Part shown: one piece after another, positions 16,321 to 24,612 of the stretch
How positions within the stretch are numbered: the first letter of the stretch is position 1
Layout of the letters: each line of letters opens with the position of its first letter
From: Bradyrhizobium sp. SRL28
GTDB taxonomy: Bacteria > Pseudomonadota > Alphaproteobacteria > Rhizobiales > Xanthobacteraceae
DNA: 64,000 nucleotides
Reading direction: 5' to 3'
NCBI RefSeq assembly: GCF_018596315.1
Contig: NZ_JAHEAG010000035.1
Span: forward strand, 1-64,000
The notes under the pieces: generated by a model
Told to the model about the DNA's origin: nothing
The model's input: only the letters and a program-made list of their open reading frames with translations
Databases searched by the model: none
Program-made: the position numbers and the translations under genes

Positions 16321-17018
16321 TGGCCGAGCGCGCGCATCTCGACTGGTTTCGCGGGCGGCTCGCGGCTTCCAAAGCGATCGAGCCGGCGGATCCCGCGCCG
16401 ATCCTGGCGTGGCGGGACGAGCGCTGCCGGGCGATCCGCTTCAAGGCCGAGTTGATCGGACTCGACGAGGTTCGCGGCTGGTCGCGCGACGCGCAAGGCA
16501 ATGTCCGGCACAAGACCGGGCAGTTTTTCGGAGTCGAGGGCGTGCGCGTCGAAAGCGGCGACCTGCGCGAGGTCGCCTCTTGGGACCAGCCGATCTATAC
16601 CCAGCCTGAAGGCGGTATCCTCGGACTGGTCGCCCGCGAGACGCCGGATAGCGGCGTCCAGTTTCTGTTGTACGCCAAGGCCGAGCCGGGCAACGTCGGC
16701 GTGCTCCAGCTCTCTCCCTCGGTTCAAAGCACGTGGTCCAATATCAGGCGCGCGCATGGTGGAAAGCTGTCACCGATGCTGGAGGTGCTCACCGCCAAGT
16801 CCGGCGTTCGTATCATCTACCGGGCAGAGCACAATGAAGAGGGTGGCCGGTTCTGGCGCAAGTCGAACGAGAACATCATCGTATTTGTCGACGATGAGAG
16901 CGTGATCACGTCCGACATGGCGATGTTTTGCTGGGCGAGTCTTGGCCAGATCAAGGAGCTTGCCCTGATCGACAATGTGCTCAGCCCCTTCGTCAGGACG
17001 ATTATCGCGCCGCTATGA
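16320..17018 (+). CDS. Single-domain NDP-hexose 2,3-dehydratase
   Basis: Removes water from C2-C3 of an NDP-4-keto-6-deoxyhexose, giving a 3,4-diketo-2,6-dideoxy sugar. The 232 residues contain the full family core once: GQFFGVEGVRV, SWDQPIYTQPEGGILGLV, KAEPGNVGVLQLSPSVQ and SNIRRAHGGK. Known enzymes (EvaA, TylX3, SpnO and relatives) are about 450-480 residues with two copies of this domain, so this is half length. No second copy lies nearby. It is last in the operon with the aminotransferase and reductase and faces the methyltransferase at 17041 tail to tail. The enzymes are best known from actinomycete antibiotics, so their presence in a surface-glycan cluster is notable. Confidence 0.85.
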   Translation: MAERAHLDWFRGRLAASKAIEPADPAPILAWRDERCRAIRFKAELIGLDEVRGWSRDAQGNVRHKTGQFFGVEGVRVESGDLREVASWDQPIYTQPEGGILGLVARETPDSGVQFLLYAKAEPGNVGVLQLSPSVQSTWSNIRRAHGGKLSPMLEVLTAKSGVRIIYRAEHNEEGGRFWRKSNENIIVFVDDESVITSDMAMFCWASLGQIKELALIDNVLSPFVRTIIAPL

Positions 17019-17040
17019 TTCAGCGGATGCTCGCTCCCGG

Positions 17041-17832
17041 TCAGCGCGCCTTCGAAAACAGGTAGGTTTCGGTCGTCGAGCGATGGCCCGTCACCTCGGA
17101 TACGTCATAGGGGATGCACGGCCATTCGCGTAGCAGCCGAAGTCCTGCGTCCCGGCAAAGCGACATCAATTCGCTCTTGCCGAAGATAATCTCGACGACG
17201 GGCGCTCCATAGGCGAACTTCTTCAGATATGTGGTCTGGTGATCGTCGAATACCGGCACGGTGTGGAGCACGCAGTACCGCCCGGCCACGCGCGCGGCTT
17301 CGCGGATCGCCGCCTGATAATCGATGATGTGCATCAGCGATACGCCGTTGAAGACGATGTCGAATGCATCGTCCGGGTACGCCAGCCGAGTCGCGTCCGC
17401 GACCTCGAATGCGGTCGACGGATAACGGGAACGCGCGCGCGCGATCATCGCTTCCGAATAATCGATGCCGGTATAGCGTACGCCGCCGGGGACGAGATCG
17501 GCGAAAACTTCCGAATAATAGCCGCTGCCGCAGCCGACTTCGAGCACGCGGGCATCGGCGATACCGGTCGCAGCGACGGCCTCCGCCGCGACCGCGAAAT
17601 CGAGCCGCGGCTCGCCATTTTTCATGTCGGCAATCAGTCCACGGTAGGCGCGTTCCTGGCGAGCCACGGTGCGCGCCGCAAGCCAGCCGCTCGATGATGC
17701 GGCTGCATCGCGGGCATCCTCTACGCCGCCAAGCACCTTGTAATCGGTCGAGGTCAGAATATGTCGGCGCAGGATCGGCGTCGCCTTGACCACGTGCTTG
17801 CCGATCTGCCTGACGATGCGGGGTAGTTTCAT
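17041..17832 (-). CDS. Class I SAM-dependent methyltransferase
   Basis: A 263-residue methyltransferase of the Methyltransf_11/25 type. The SAM motif VLEVGCGSGYYSE is near residues 94-106, followed by GIDYSEAMIARA, the VADATRLAYPDDAFDIVF motif and a post-motif SLMHIIDY. Its start overlaps the end of the glycosyltransferase gene at 17829 by four bases (ATGA), so translation is probably coupled. It is the last gene of the leftward unit Wzy, rmlB, glycosyltransferase, methyltransferase. A sugar N- or O-methylation is plausible; C-methylation of a deoxysugar cannot be excluded. Confidence 0.8.
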   Translation of the reverse strand: MKLPRIVRQIGKHVVKATPILRRHILTSTDYKVLGGVEDARDAAASSSGWLAARTVARQERAYRGLIADMKNGEPRLDFAVAAEAVAATGIADARVLEVGCGSGYYSEVFADLVPGGVRYTGIDYSEAMIARARSRYPSTAFEVADATRLAYPDDAFDIVFNGVSLMHIIDYQAAIREAARVAGRYCVLHTVPVFDDHQTTYLKKFAYGAPVVEIIFGKSELMSLCRDAGLRLLREWPCIPYDVSEVTGHRSTTETYLFSKAR

Positions 17833-19022
17833 CGCGGCTTCCGCAGGGTTTCAACGAAGCCCAGGATCTCGGCGGCGCGATGGCGGTAGGTATGCTGCGC
17901 CATGGTTCTCGCCTGGCCCGCGCGCGCGATCGCAGCGCGACCATTGGCGTCGCCGATCATACGGCTGATGACCGCCAGACAATCGTCGACCGAGCGCCAT
18001 GTCGCGACGTCACCATCCGGCTCGAACAGCGTGTGCAGATTGTCCTTGAAGTCGGTCAGCAGGAAGGCGCCGACGCCGGTGGCCTCGAACAGCCGCATGT
18101 TTCCGGCTTCCCGTCCGGCCATGTCGATGTGGGAGTTGAGCGTGATCTTAGAGCGCCGCAGCGCTTGATACATGTCGGCGCCCCACACTTCGCCTTGAAA
18201 GCAGCGGTGCAGCGGCGAGGAGGCTGGCAGCGTCTGCGGCGGGTTGCCGAACAGCTTGAGATCGTAACGTTCGGCAACGGCCTCGAGCAGCGCAATCCGC
18301 TGCCGGTGATCCGGCGACACCGTGCCGACAAAGGAAACCTCGATGTCGATGGCGGGCGCCGGCGGCAGCGCTTCGAGAATGCCGCGCTCGAACGCCAGGT
18401 GATTGACTTCCGCCCGCACGCCGAGACGCCGAAAGAAATCCACCGTCGCCGACAGCTGCGACATCATCAGGTCGTAGACGGACCAGTCCACGCCGCGCGA
18501 CGGCGCGATCCCGATCTGTCCGATCAGGATCGGGTTGCCGATCGCCTTGATCCGCCGCATCAGCTGCGGGTCGACGTGAAACGTGTCCTGGTTGAGCACC
18601 ACGTCAGGTTTGAAATCCTCGATCTGGGCCAGCAGGATTGCCTCGGCCTGCGCGTCGAGGCTGGGACTGAGGCCAACCTTGCGGGCCAACGGCCGCAGCA
18701 TCGGCTTCAGCGGCGTCACGGCGCGCTGCAGCCAGGCTGGAAGCGAGGTGCTTCCGCTCGGGGTGGCGGTTTCAGCCGCTTCGACGGCCATCCCGTGCTC
18801 GCGCGCCCATGCCGTCTGTAGCCAGGCATTGTTGACGTGTATCTCTGCCGCCGAATGGCCGAGTGCGGCAAAGTTCCGCGAATAGAAATCGGCGACGCCG
18901 AACAGGCTGGCGTTTCGCGCCGCCATCTGGGCCGCGTAACCAGCGCTTCCGAGCCCTGGCTGGCGGCGATATAGCCAGTTCAGGAAGCGCGGGTAGTCCG
19001 CATTGAGCACGAGGATGCGCAT
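17829..19022 (-). CDS. CgeB-like glycosyltransferase (GT-B fold)
   Basis: A 397-residue protein of the CgeB/Glyco_trans_1_2 type. It has an N-terminal MRILVLNADYPRFL strand, a middle KPDVVLNQDTFHVDP block, and a C-terminal half with VSFVGTVSPDHRQR, KLFGN and SKITLNSHIDMAGREAGNMR followed by EATGVGAFLLTD. This serine/asparagine-helix and E-A-x-G-x-G arrangement binds the nucleotide sugar in this family. It probably adds a residue to the lipid-linked repeat unit on the cytoplasmic face. It starts seven bases after the rmlB stop and overlaps the following methyltransferase by four bases. Confidence 0.8.
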   Translation of the reverse strand: MRILVLNADYPRFLNWLYRRQPGLGSAGYAAQMAARNASLFGVADFYSRNFAALGHSAAEIHVNNAWLQTAWAREHGMAVEAAETATPSGSTSLPAWLQRAVTPLKPMLRPLARKVGLSPSLDAQAEAILLAQIEDFKPDVVLNQDTFHVDPQLMRRIKAIGNPILIGQIGIAPSRGVDWSVYDLMMSQLSATVDFFRRLGVRAEVNHLAFERGILEALPPAPAIDIEVSFVGTVSPDHRQRIALLEAVAERYDLKLFGNPPQTLPASSPLHRCFQGEVWGADMYQALRRSKITLNSHIDMAGREAGNMRLFEATGVGAFLLTDFKDNLHTLFEPDGDVATWRSVDDCLAVISRMIGDANGRAAIARAGQARTMAQHTYRHRAAEILGFVETLRKPR

Positions 19023-19028
19023 GAATGG

Positions 19029-20138
19029 CTAGACCGCGCGCCGGAAGCCGTAATTCTTGTCGATCCACGCCTTGTAGGCACCGCTGGTGACGTCACGCCA
19101 CCATGGCTCGTGGTCGAGATACCATTGCACGGTCTGCTTCAGTCCGCTCTCGAAACCGACACTGCAGCGGCTGCCGAGTTCGGTCGCGAGCTTGCTGGCG
19201 TCGATCGCATAACGGTGATCGTGGCCGGGGCGGTCCGTCACGTAGGTAATGAGCGTGCGGCAGGAGCCGGCCGCAGCGGGACAGGACGGAAAGCGCGAGG
19301 CGAGGCGCGCGTCGGCTGCGAAGGCGGCATCGATCGTATCGCAGATCAAGCTCACCACGTCGCGATTGTTGCGTTCGTTGCCGCCGCCGACATTGTAGGT
19401 TTCGCCGGTGCGGCCGCGCTCGATCACGTTCATCAAGGCGTCGCAGTGATCGGAAACGTGCAGCCAGTCGCGGACATTGGAGCCGTCGCCATAGACCGGC
19501 AGCGGCTTGCCTTCCAGCGCATGGATGATCATCAGCGGAATGAGCTTTTCCGGGTGCTGGTAGGGGCCGTAATTGTTGGAGCAGTTAGTGATCAGCGCCG
19601 GCATGCCGTAGGTCGCGACAAAGGCGCGGACCAGGTGATCGCTTCCCGCCTTGCTCGCCGCGTAAGGCGAATTCGGACGATAGGAGGAGGATTCCGTGAA
19701 GGCGGGGTCGGCCGCGCCGAGCGAGCCATAGACTTCGTCGGTCGAGACGTGGAGAAATCGCGCCTCATCGAGCATCGCCGCCGCGCGCCAGCAATCGAGC
19801 GCCGCCTTCAGAAGCGTGAACGTGCCGAGCACGTTGGTCTGCAGAAAAGCTTCGGGATCGCTGATCGAGCGGTCGACATGCGACTCGGCAGCGAGATGCG
19901 CCACGCGGGAAAATTTGCGTTCGTCGAACAGGCGCTGCATCAGCGCCGCATCGCCGATGTCGCCCTTCACGAACTGGATACTGCGATCGGCAATCAGCGG
20001 CTCCAGGCTGCGGACATTGGCCGCATAGGTCATGGCATCGACCACGGTCAGGCGGTCGCCCGGCCGCGCGGCTCGCCACGCGTGCACCAGGTTCTGGCCG
20101 ATAAAGCCAGCGCCGCCCGTGATCAGAACGCTATGCAT
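19029..20138 (-). CDS. rmlB: dTDP-glucose 4,6-dehydratase
   Basis: Converts dTDP-glucose to dTDP-4-keto-6-deoxyglucose, the branch point for deoxysugars. The 369 residues show the NAD-binding TGGAGFIG, HLAAESHVDRSI, the STDEVYGSLG block with its catalytic Asp/Glu pair, the YAASK (YxxxK) motif, NNYGPYQHPEKLIPL and DWLHVSDHC. A short insertion (about residues 280-300, rich in Cys, Ala and Ser) precedes the conserved VTDRPGHDHRYAID. With rmlA present but rmlC and rmlD absent here, its product probably feeds the 2,3-dehydratase and aminotransferase. It lies 12 bases after the polymerase gene in a leftward unit. Confidence 0.95.
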   Translation of the reverse strand: MHSVLITGGAGFIGQNLVHAWRAARPGDRLTVVDAMTYAANVRSLEPLIADRSIQFVKGDIGDAALMQRLFDERKFSRVAHLAAESHVDRSISDPEAFLQTNVLGTFTLLKAALDCWRAAAMLDEARFLHVSTDEVYGSLGAADPAFTESSSYRPNSPYAASKAGSDHLVRAFVATYGMPALITNCSNNYGPYQHPEKLIPLMIIHALEGKPLPVYGDGSNVRDWLHVSDHCDALMNVIERGRTGETYNVGGGNERNNRDVVSLICDTIDAAFAADARLASRFPSCPAAAGSCRTLITYVTDRPGHDHRYAIDASKLATELGSRCSVGFESGLKQTVQWYLDHEPWWRDVTSGAYKAWIDKNYGFRRAV

Positions 20139-20150
20139 CGAAAACCCCGG

Positions 20151-21461
20151 TTAGCTGGCATCCGAAAGTGCGCGTGGCGCAATGTACCAGAGCAAAAACA
20201 GGAACGCAGCGCCGTGGGTAAGCAAGACCGTCGTGAACGGAACATTGAGCAGAACTTGGACGAGAACGGCGCTAGAGATCAGAATGAAACGTGGTGGCAA
20301 ACCGGCGGAGAGGCGGTTTCCCAAGCCTATGATAAGCCCGCCGGCGAAAACCGCAATCGGAGCAAACATTGGGCCGACGGAGGCGATACCCTCCGTCGCA
20401 AACAGCGACGCGTTGAAATTTCCTCCGGTCCCGAAGGCATTGTAGATCACGACGGAGAGCGGATCCTGGTACGGGCACGTCACGAGGGATTTGAGGAACC
20501 CGATCTGGCAAAAATGAGTGAGATCGTGCCGGAAGAAGAATTCGTTGTAGTAGTCCATCGCGAGCGATGGGATCGCAATCATCCTGAAATTGACCAAACC
20601 AAAATAGGATATAGTGACCTCGTACCGAGCCAGGTCGTTCTTGTACAGAAGAAACAGGAAAATTCCCAAAGCCATCGGCCCCAGCAGCGAGATGACGACC
20701 GCAACCCTGAGCTCGAACAGTTTCGAGAGCACCAACATGCCGACCATCCAGGCCGGCGCAAACAAGGTGAGCTTGCTCAGGGTGATCGGATAAAAGCACA
20801 GGAGCAGCAACAGCACGGCACCGGCGCGCCAGACGTCCTTGCGCTCCACGAAGCAGGCGAACGCGAACGGCAGCAATGCACCGGACGTTATGCCGGTCAG
20901 GTAGTTCAGAATGGTCGGCGACGTCAGCTTGTCCCGAAAATAATAGATGCTGTCGAGGCTGATCAATCTGAAGTTGTAGCTGGCGCCGATGGCGACGGTC
21001 ACGGCGCCGGTTAGGAGCAGGAGATTGAGCAAACGATCAAAATTCTTCGACGATAGGGTCCATATCTGGCGCAGCGGGGACGTCATGAACAGCGCGGGCA
21101 GCAAGAACGCCAAGGCCGAAGCTGCAGCCGACAGCGCGCTCAGCCGATGATTATAGATGAACTCGGAAAAGTGGTTCAGCCAGAGATAGCCGACGACCAT
21201 GGTGTAGAAATAGAAGGCGACGCAATAGCCAAAGCTAAACTCCGCAAGAATGAAGAGAACCGCGAGGAGGGAAAACGCCGCAATGACGGAGACGCCACCG
21301 AGCAGGCCGGCCGGCTGAAAGAAAATGTAGAATTCAGGATAAATCGCCGCTACGCAGACGAGCGATACACAACAAATCACGATATGAAGATAAAGCAGAA
21401 GCGCCAATCCGAAACGTTCTCGAATTAGCTCGCGGGCATCGGCCATTGCTCTCGCATTCAT
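20151..21461 (-). CDS. Wzy-type oligosaccharide-unit polymerase candidate (first copy)
   Basis: A 436-residue integral membrane protein with about 11-12 hydrophobic segments and one long loop (about residues 285-345, containing PSLAMDYYNEFFF and CPYQDPLSVVIYNAFG). That topology, plus its place at the head of a glycan operon with rmlB and a glycosyltransferase, fits a Wzy polymerase, which joins repeat units at the periplasmic face. Sequence motifs are weak, as is usual for Wzy, so this is a contextual call. The DNA looks AT-richer than rmlB by eye. The 283 bases between it and the wlbA-like gene must hold two divergent promoters and include a CCCCGGCCGGGG palindrome at 21589. Confidence 0.65.
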   Translation of the reverse strand: MNARAMADARELIRERFGLALLLYLHIVICCVSLVCVAAIYPEFYIFFQPAGLLGGVSVIAAFSLLAVLFILAEFSFGYCVAFYFYTMVVGYLWLNHFSEFIYNHRLSALSAAASALAFLLPALFMTSPLRQIWTLSSKNFDRLLNLLLLTGAVTVAIGASYNFRLISLDSIYYFRDKLTSPTILNYLTGITSGALLPFAFACFVERKDVWRAGAVLLLLLCFYPITLSKLTLFAPAWMVGMLVLSKLFELRVAVVISLLGPMALGIFLFLLYKNDLARYEVTISYFGLVNFRMIAIPSLAMDYYNEFFFRHDLTHFCQIGFLKSLVTCPYQDPLSVVIYNAFGTGGNFNASLFATEGIASVGPMFAPIAVFAGGLIIGLGNRLSAGLPPRFILISSAVLVQVLLNVPFTTVLLTHGAAFLFLLWYIAPRALSDAS

Positions 21462-21744
21462 CGAAACTGTGTCAATATCGGGAGGGGGTAGCCTACTTGA
21501 TAGGAGCGCACAACGGCCGGGCTGAAGTAGGATAATCTTGATCCGTCGTGACGGCCGCCAAAGTCGGAAGCTTCGCTGCCTTCTGGCGCCCCGGCCGGGG
21601 CGAAGAAGCCAGCGCCGGTGGTAAGCGCCTTGATCTAATGTTGCTTTTGTTAATATAGGACAGTCGCGGTTGCGCGTTCAAGGTCCTGGAGCTGGACATT
21701 GTGAAGCTTCGCTCAATGACGGCTAGCCAGAATAGGGGCTGTTA

Positions 21745-22806
21745 ATGATCAGATTTGGCCTACTCGGATGTGGGCGCATTGCCAAGCGTCATTCCGAGTT
21801 ATTGGGCGGCGATCATATCGATGGAGCCAGGCTCGTTGCTGTTTGTGACACCGTTCGCAAGCGCGCCGAAGCGATTGCGTCGAAGTTCGGCGTCCCGGCG
21901 ATCTATGACATCGATGAGTTCCTCGCCAGGCAGGACATCGACGCGGTGGCGGTGCTGACGCCGAGCGGGATGCATCCCGCCCATGTCATTGCCTGCGCGA
22001 GGGCCGGGAAGCACGTCGTCGTCGAGAAGCCGATGGCGCTGCGGCTGCAGGATGCCGACGACATGGTTCGCGCCTGCGACGAGGCCGGCGTCAAGCTGTT
22101 CGTCGTCAAGCAGAACCGTTTCAATGTTCCTGTGGTGAAGGCGCGCGAGGCGCTGGAGGCCGGCCGCTTCGGCCGCCTGATTCTCGGCACGGTCCGCGTC
22201 CGCTGGTGCCGCGACCAGGCTTATTACGACCAGGACGCCTGGCGTGGCACCTGGGCATATGACGGCGGCGTGCTCTCGAACCAGGCCAGCCATCACGTCG
22301 ATATGCTGGAATGGTTTTTCGGCGACGTCGTCAGCGTTCATGCCCGCGCCGTCACGGCGCTGGCAAAGATCGAAGCCGAGGACACGGCGGTGGCAACGCT
22401 GAAGTTCCGCAACGGCGCGCTCGGGATTATCGAGGCGACGACGGCCGTGCGCCCAACCGACCTCGAAGGCTCACTTTCGATTCTCGGCGAGAAGGGAACC
22501 GTCGAGATCGCCGGCTTCGCCGTCAACCAGATCCGGCACTGGCGCTTTGTCGAAGAACTTCCGTCCGACAAGGACGTGGTCGAGAAATTTTCCGTCAATC
22601 CGCCGAACGTCTACGGCTTCGGCCATCAGGCCTACTACCAGCATGTGATCGACTGCCTGGTGAACCAGCGCTCGGCGCTCGTCGACGGCCTCGAAGGGCG
22701 CAAGAGCCTGGAACTGATTTCCGCGCTCTACGAATCGATCGAGACCGGCGCCGAGGTGCCGCTTCGCTTCGCGCCGCGGCTGGGCCGGCTTGGTGTCGTG
22801 CCGTGA
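21745..22806 (+). CDS. wlbA: UDP-GlcNAc(A) 3-dehydrogenase (WlbA/WbpB/GnnA family)
   Basis: Oxidises the 3-hydroxyl of a UDP-N-acetyl-amino sugar (glucuronic acid form in WlbA/WbpB, glucosamine form in GnnA). The 353 residues show GLLGCGRIAKRH (NAD site), VVEKPMALRLQDAD with the family EKP motif, KQNRFNVPVVKARE, and the helix ending GGVLSNQASHHVDMLEWF. It is first in a three-gene unit with an acetyltransferase and an aminotransferase, the classic set for a 3-acetamido sugar. A UDP-GlcNAc 6-dehydrogenase is not in the window, so whether the substrate is the uronic acid cannot be decided. A lipid-A (GnnA) role is the alternative, but the acetyltransferase argues against it. Confidence 0.82.
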   Translation: MIRFGLLGCGRIAKRHSELLGGDHIDGARLVAVCDTVRKRAEAIASKFGVPAIYDIDEFLARQDIDAVAVLTPSGMHPAHVIACARAGKHVVVEKPMALRLQDADDMVRACDEAGVKLFVVKQNRFNVPVVKAREALEAGRFGRLILGTVRVRWCRDQAYYDQDAWRGTWAYDGGVLSNQASHHVDMLEWFFGDVVSVHARAVTALAKIEAEDTAVATLKFRNGALGIIEATTAVRPTDLEGSLSILGEKGTVEIAGFAVNQIRHWRFVEELPSDKDVVEKFSVNPPNVYGFGHQAYYQHVIDCLVNQRSALVDGLEGRKSLELISALYESIETGAEVPLRFAPRLGRLGVVP

Positions 22807-23270
22807 ACCGGCCCGAGATACATCAGGCCGGCATGCGCGATGTCGAGTTCGGCACAGGCGTCAAGATCGTGGAGCCGTGCAATCTCTATGGCTGTAAGAT
22901 TGGCGACGATTGCTTTGTCGGGCCGTTCACCGAAATCCAGAAAGGCGTCGTGATCGGCGCCCGCACGCGGGTGCAGTCGCACGCCTTCATCTGCGAACTG
23001 GTCACGATCGGTGAAGATTGTTTTGTCGGCCACGGGGTGATGTTCGTCAACGATACGTTTTCGACCGGCGGCCCGGCTCGTGGCAACAGGGAATTGTGGC
23101 GCGAGACCGTGATCGGCAAACGCGTCTCGATCGGCTCCAATGCGACGATCATGCCGGTCAGGATCGCCGACGACGTTGTCATCGGCGCAGGCTCTGTCGT
23201 GACCAGAGACATCACGACGTCAGGGACATATGCGGGCAACCCGGCGCGCCGGCTGCTGACAGACAAGTAG
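22803..23270 (+). CDS. wlbB: Left-handed beta-helix N-acetyltransferase (WlbB/WbpD-like)
   Basis: Acetylates the 3-amino group of the UDP-sugar made by its neighbours, using acetyl-CoA. The 155 residues start at GTG, overlapping the dehydrogenase stop by four bases (GTGA). Hexapeptide repeats run from about residue 20 (IGDDCFVGPFTEIQKGVVIG) to ADDVVIGAGSVVTRDI. HGVMFVND holds the asparagine/aspartate pair of the active site in this group, and AGNPARRL is the usual end. An ATG ten codons downstream is a weaker start. The dehydrogenase, acetyltransferase, aminotransferase order matches Wlb-type clusters. Confidence 0.85.
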   Translation: MNRPEIHQAGMRDVEFGTGVKIVEPCNLYGCKIGDDCFVGPFTEIQKGVVIGARTRVQSHAFICELVTIGEDCFVGHGVMFVNDTFSTGGPARGNRELWRETVIGKRVSIGSNATIMPVRIADDVVIGAGSVVTRDITTSGTYAGNPARRLLTDK

Positions 23271-23281
23271 GAAGACGACCG

Positions 23282-24382
23282 ATGCCGGTGCCTTTTGCGG
23301 ATCTGCAATTGCAGTATCAGACCATCAAGAGCGAGATCGATGGCGCGATTGCCTCCGTGATCCGCGACAACGCTTTCATTCGCGGGTCCTATGTCGACGC
23401 GTTCGAGCGGGAGTTTGCTGCCGCCGTAGACGTCAAGCACTGCGTCTCCTGCGCCAACGGCACCGATGCGCTGTATCTCGCGATGACCGCGCTAAAGGTC
23501 AAGCCGGGCGACGAGGTGATCACCACGGCGCATTCCTGGATCAGCACGTCCGCGATGATCACGCATGCCGGCGCCAGCGTGGTGTTCTGCGATACCGACG
23601 GCGCTACGTTCACCATCGATCCGGCCGCGATCGAGGCCGCGATCACGCCGCGCACGGTCGGGATCATTCCCGTGCATCTCTACGGCCAGCCGGCGGACAT
23701 GGACGCGATCATGGCGATCGCGCGCAAGCATAAGCTCTGGGTGATCGAGGATTGCGCGCAGGCGCATCTGGCCCGCTATAGAGGCCAGCAGGTCGGCACC
23801 TTCGGCGCGGCCGCGACCTATTCGTTCTATCCGGGCAAGAATCTTGGTGCGATGGGCGATGCCGGCGCCGTCGTGACCAATGACGATGTGCTGGCCGAAC
23901 ACATGACCATGCTGGCGCGGCACGGCGGGCTGGTGAAGCACCAGCATCACATCGAGGGCATCAACAGCCGGCTCGACGGCATGCAGGCGGCGATCCTGTC
24001 GGCCAAACTGCCGCATCTCGTCGGATGGACAAAGGCGCGGCGGGATGCCGCCAAGGTTTACGACGCCGGCCTGAACCAGGTCGAAGACGTGGTGGTGCCA
24101 GAGGTCGCGCTCGGCCGAAGCCATGTCTATCACGCCTACACGATCAGGCATCCGCGCCGCGACGCGCTGGCGGCGCACCTGAATGCGAACGGCGTACAGA
24201 CCGCGATCAACTATCCGACGGCGCTGCCGTTCCTTGCCGCATATCGGCGGTTTGACCAACGTCCCGAGCAATTTCCGAACGCGTTCGCCGATCAGGGACG
24301 TATCCTGTCGCTGCCGATGTTTGCGGAGATCGCCGCCGAACAACTCCAAAGTGTCATCGATCTCATCCGCGCGTTCCGCTAA
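23282..24382 (+). CDS. wlbC: DegT-family UDP-3-keto-sugar aminotransferase (WlbC/WbpE-like)
   Basis: PLP enzyme that transfers an amino group from glutamate to C3 of the UDP-3-keto sugar. The 366 residues start at an ATG after GGAAG. Visible are the MPVPFADLQLQYQ opening typical of WlbC/WbpE, CANGTDALYLAM, HLYGQPADMD, EDCAQAHLA and the SFYPGKNLGAMGDAG motif with Lys186. It is the last gene of its unit; the next 230 bases carry no gene. No WlbD/WbpI 2-epimerase follows, so the sugar probably keeps the gluco configuration unless the epimerase lies elsewhere. Confidence 0.87.
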   Translation: MPVPFADLQLQYQTIKSEIDGAIASVIRDNAFIRGSYVDAFEREFAAAVDVKHCVSCANGTDALYLAMTALKVKPGDEVITTAHSWISTSAMITHAGASVVFCDTDGATFTIDPAAIEAAITPRTVGIIPVHLYGQPADMDAIMAIARKHKLWVIEDCAQAHLARYRGQQVGTFGAAATYSFYPGKNLGAMGDAGAVVTNDDVLAEHMTMLARHGGLVKHQHHIEGINSRLDGMQAAILSAKLPHLVGWTKARRDAAKVYDAGLNQVEDVVVPEVALGRSHVYHAYTIRHPRRDALAAHLNANGVQTAINYPTALPFLAAYRRFDQRPEQFPNAFADQGRILSLPMFAEIAAEQLQSVIDLIRAFR

Positions 24383-24612
24383 GTGGGTGTCCCGGTATCA
24401 TGGTAGCTGTCGATTCTCACCGCAATCCGAGTAATAATTATTGGAATCAATGCGTTACGGGGAGGGCGGCTTTACCGACGCAAGGTAGATGGTGCTCATA
24501 ATTTCTGTGCGTTCCGGCTGGCCTCTCGCATAAGGACTGTTTAGAAGCGGCCATACCGGTCGGGTACCTTATTTTTCAGGGTAGCTTGGCTTGGCGAAGG
24601 GGAACCGAGAAG

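Noticed and set aside
12085..20138. dTDP-rhamnose pathway
   Set aside because: Only rmlA and rmlB are present; rmlC and rmlD are missing, and other deoxysugar enzymes take their place.
19110..21014. 634-codon open frame on the + strand
   Set aside because: It is antisense to rmlB and the Wzy-like gene, with repetitive charged composition and no family match.
21587..21602. Rho-independent terminator at the CCCCGGCCGGGG palindrome
   Set aside because: The stem is short, has no T-run after it on either strand, and lies between two divergent gene starts.
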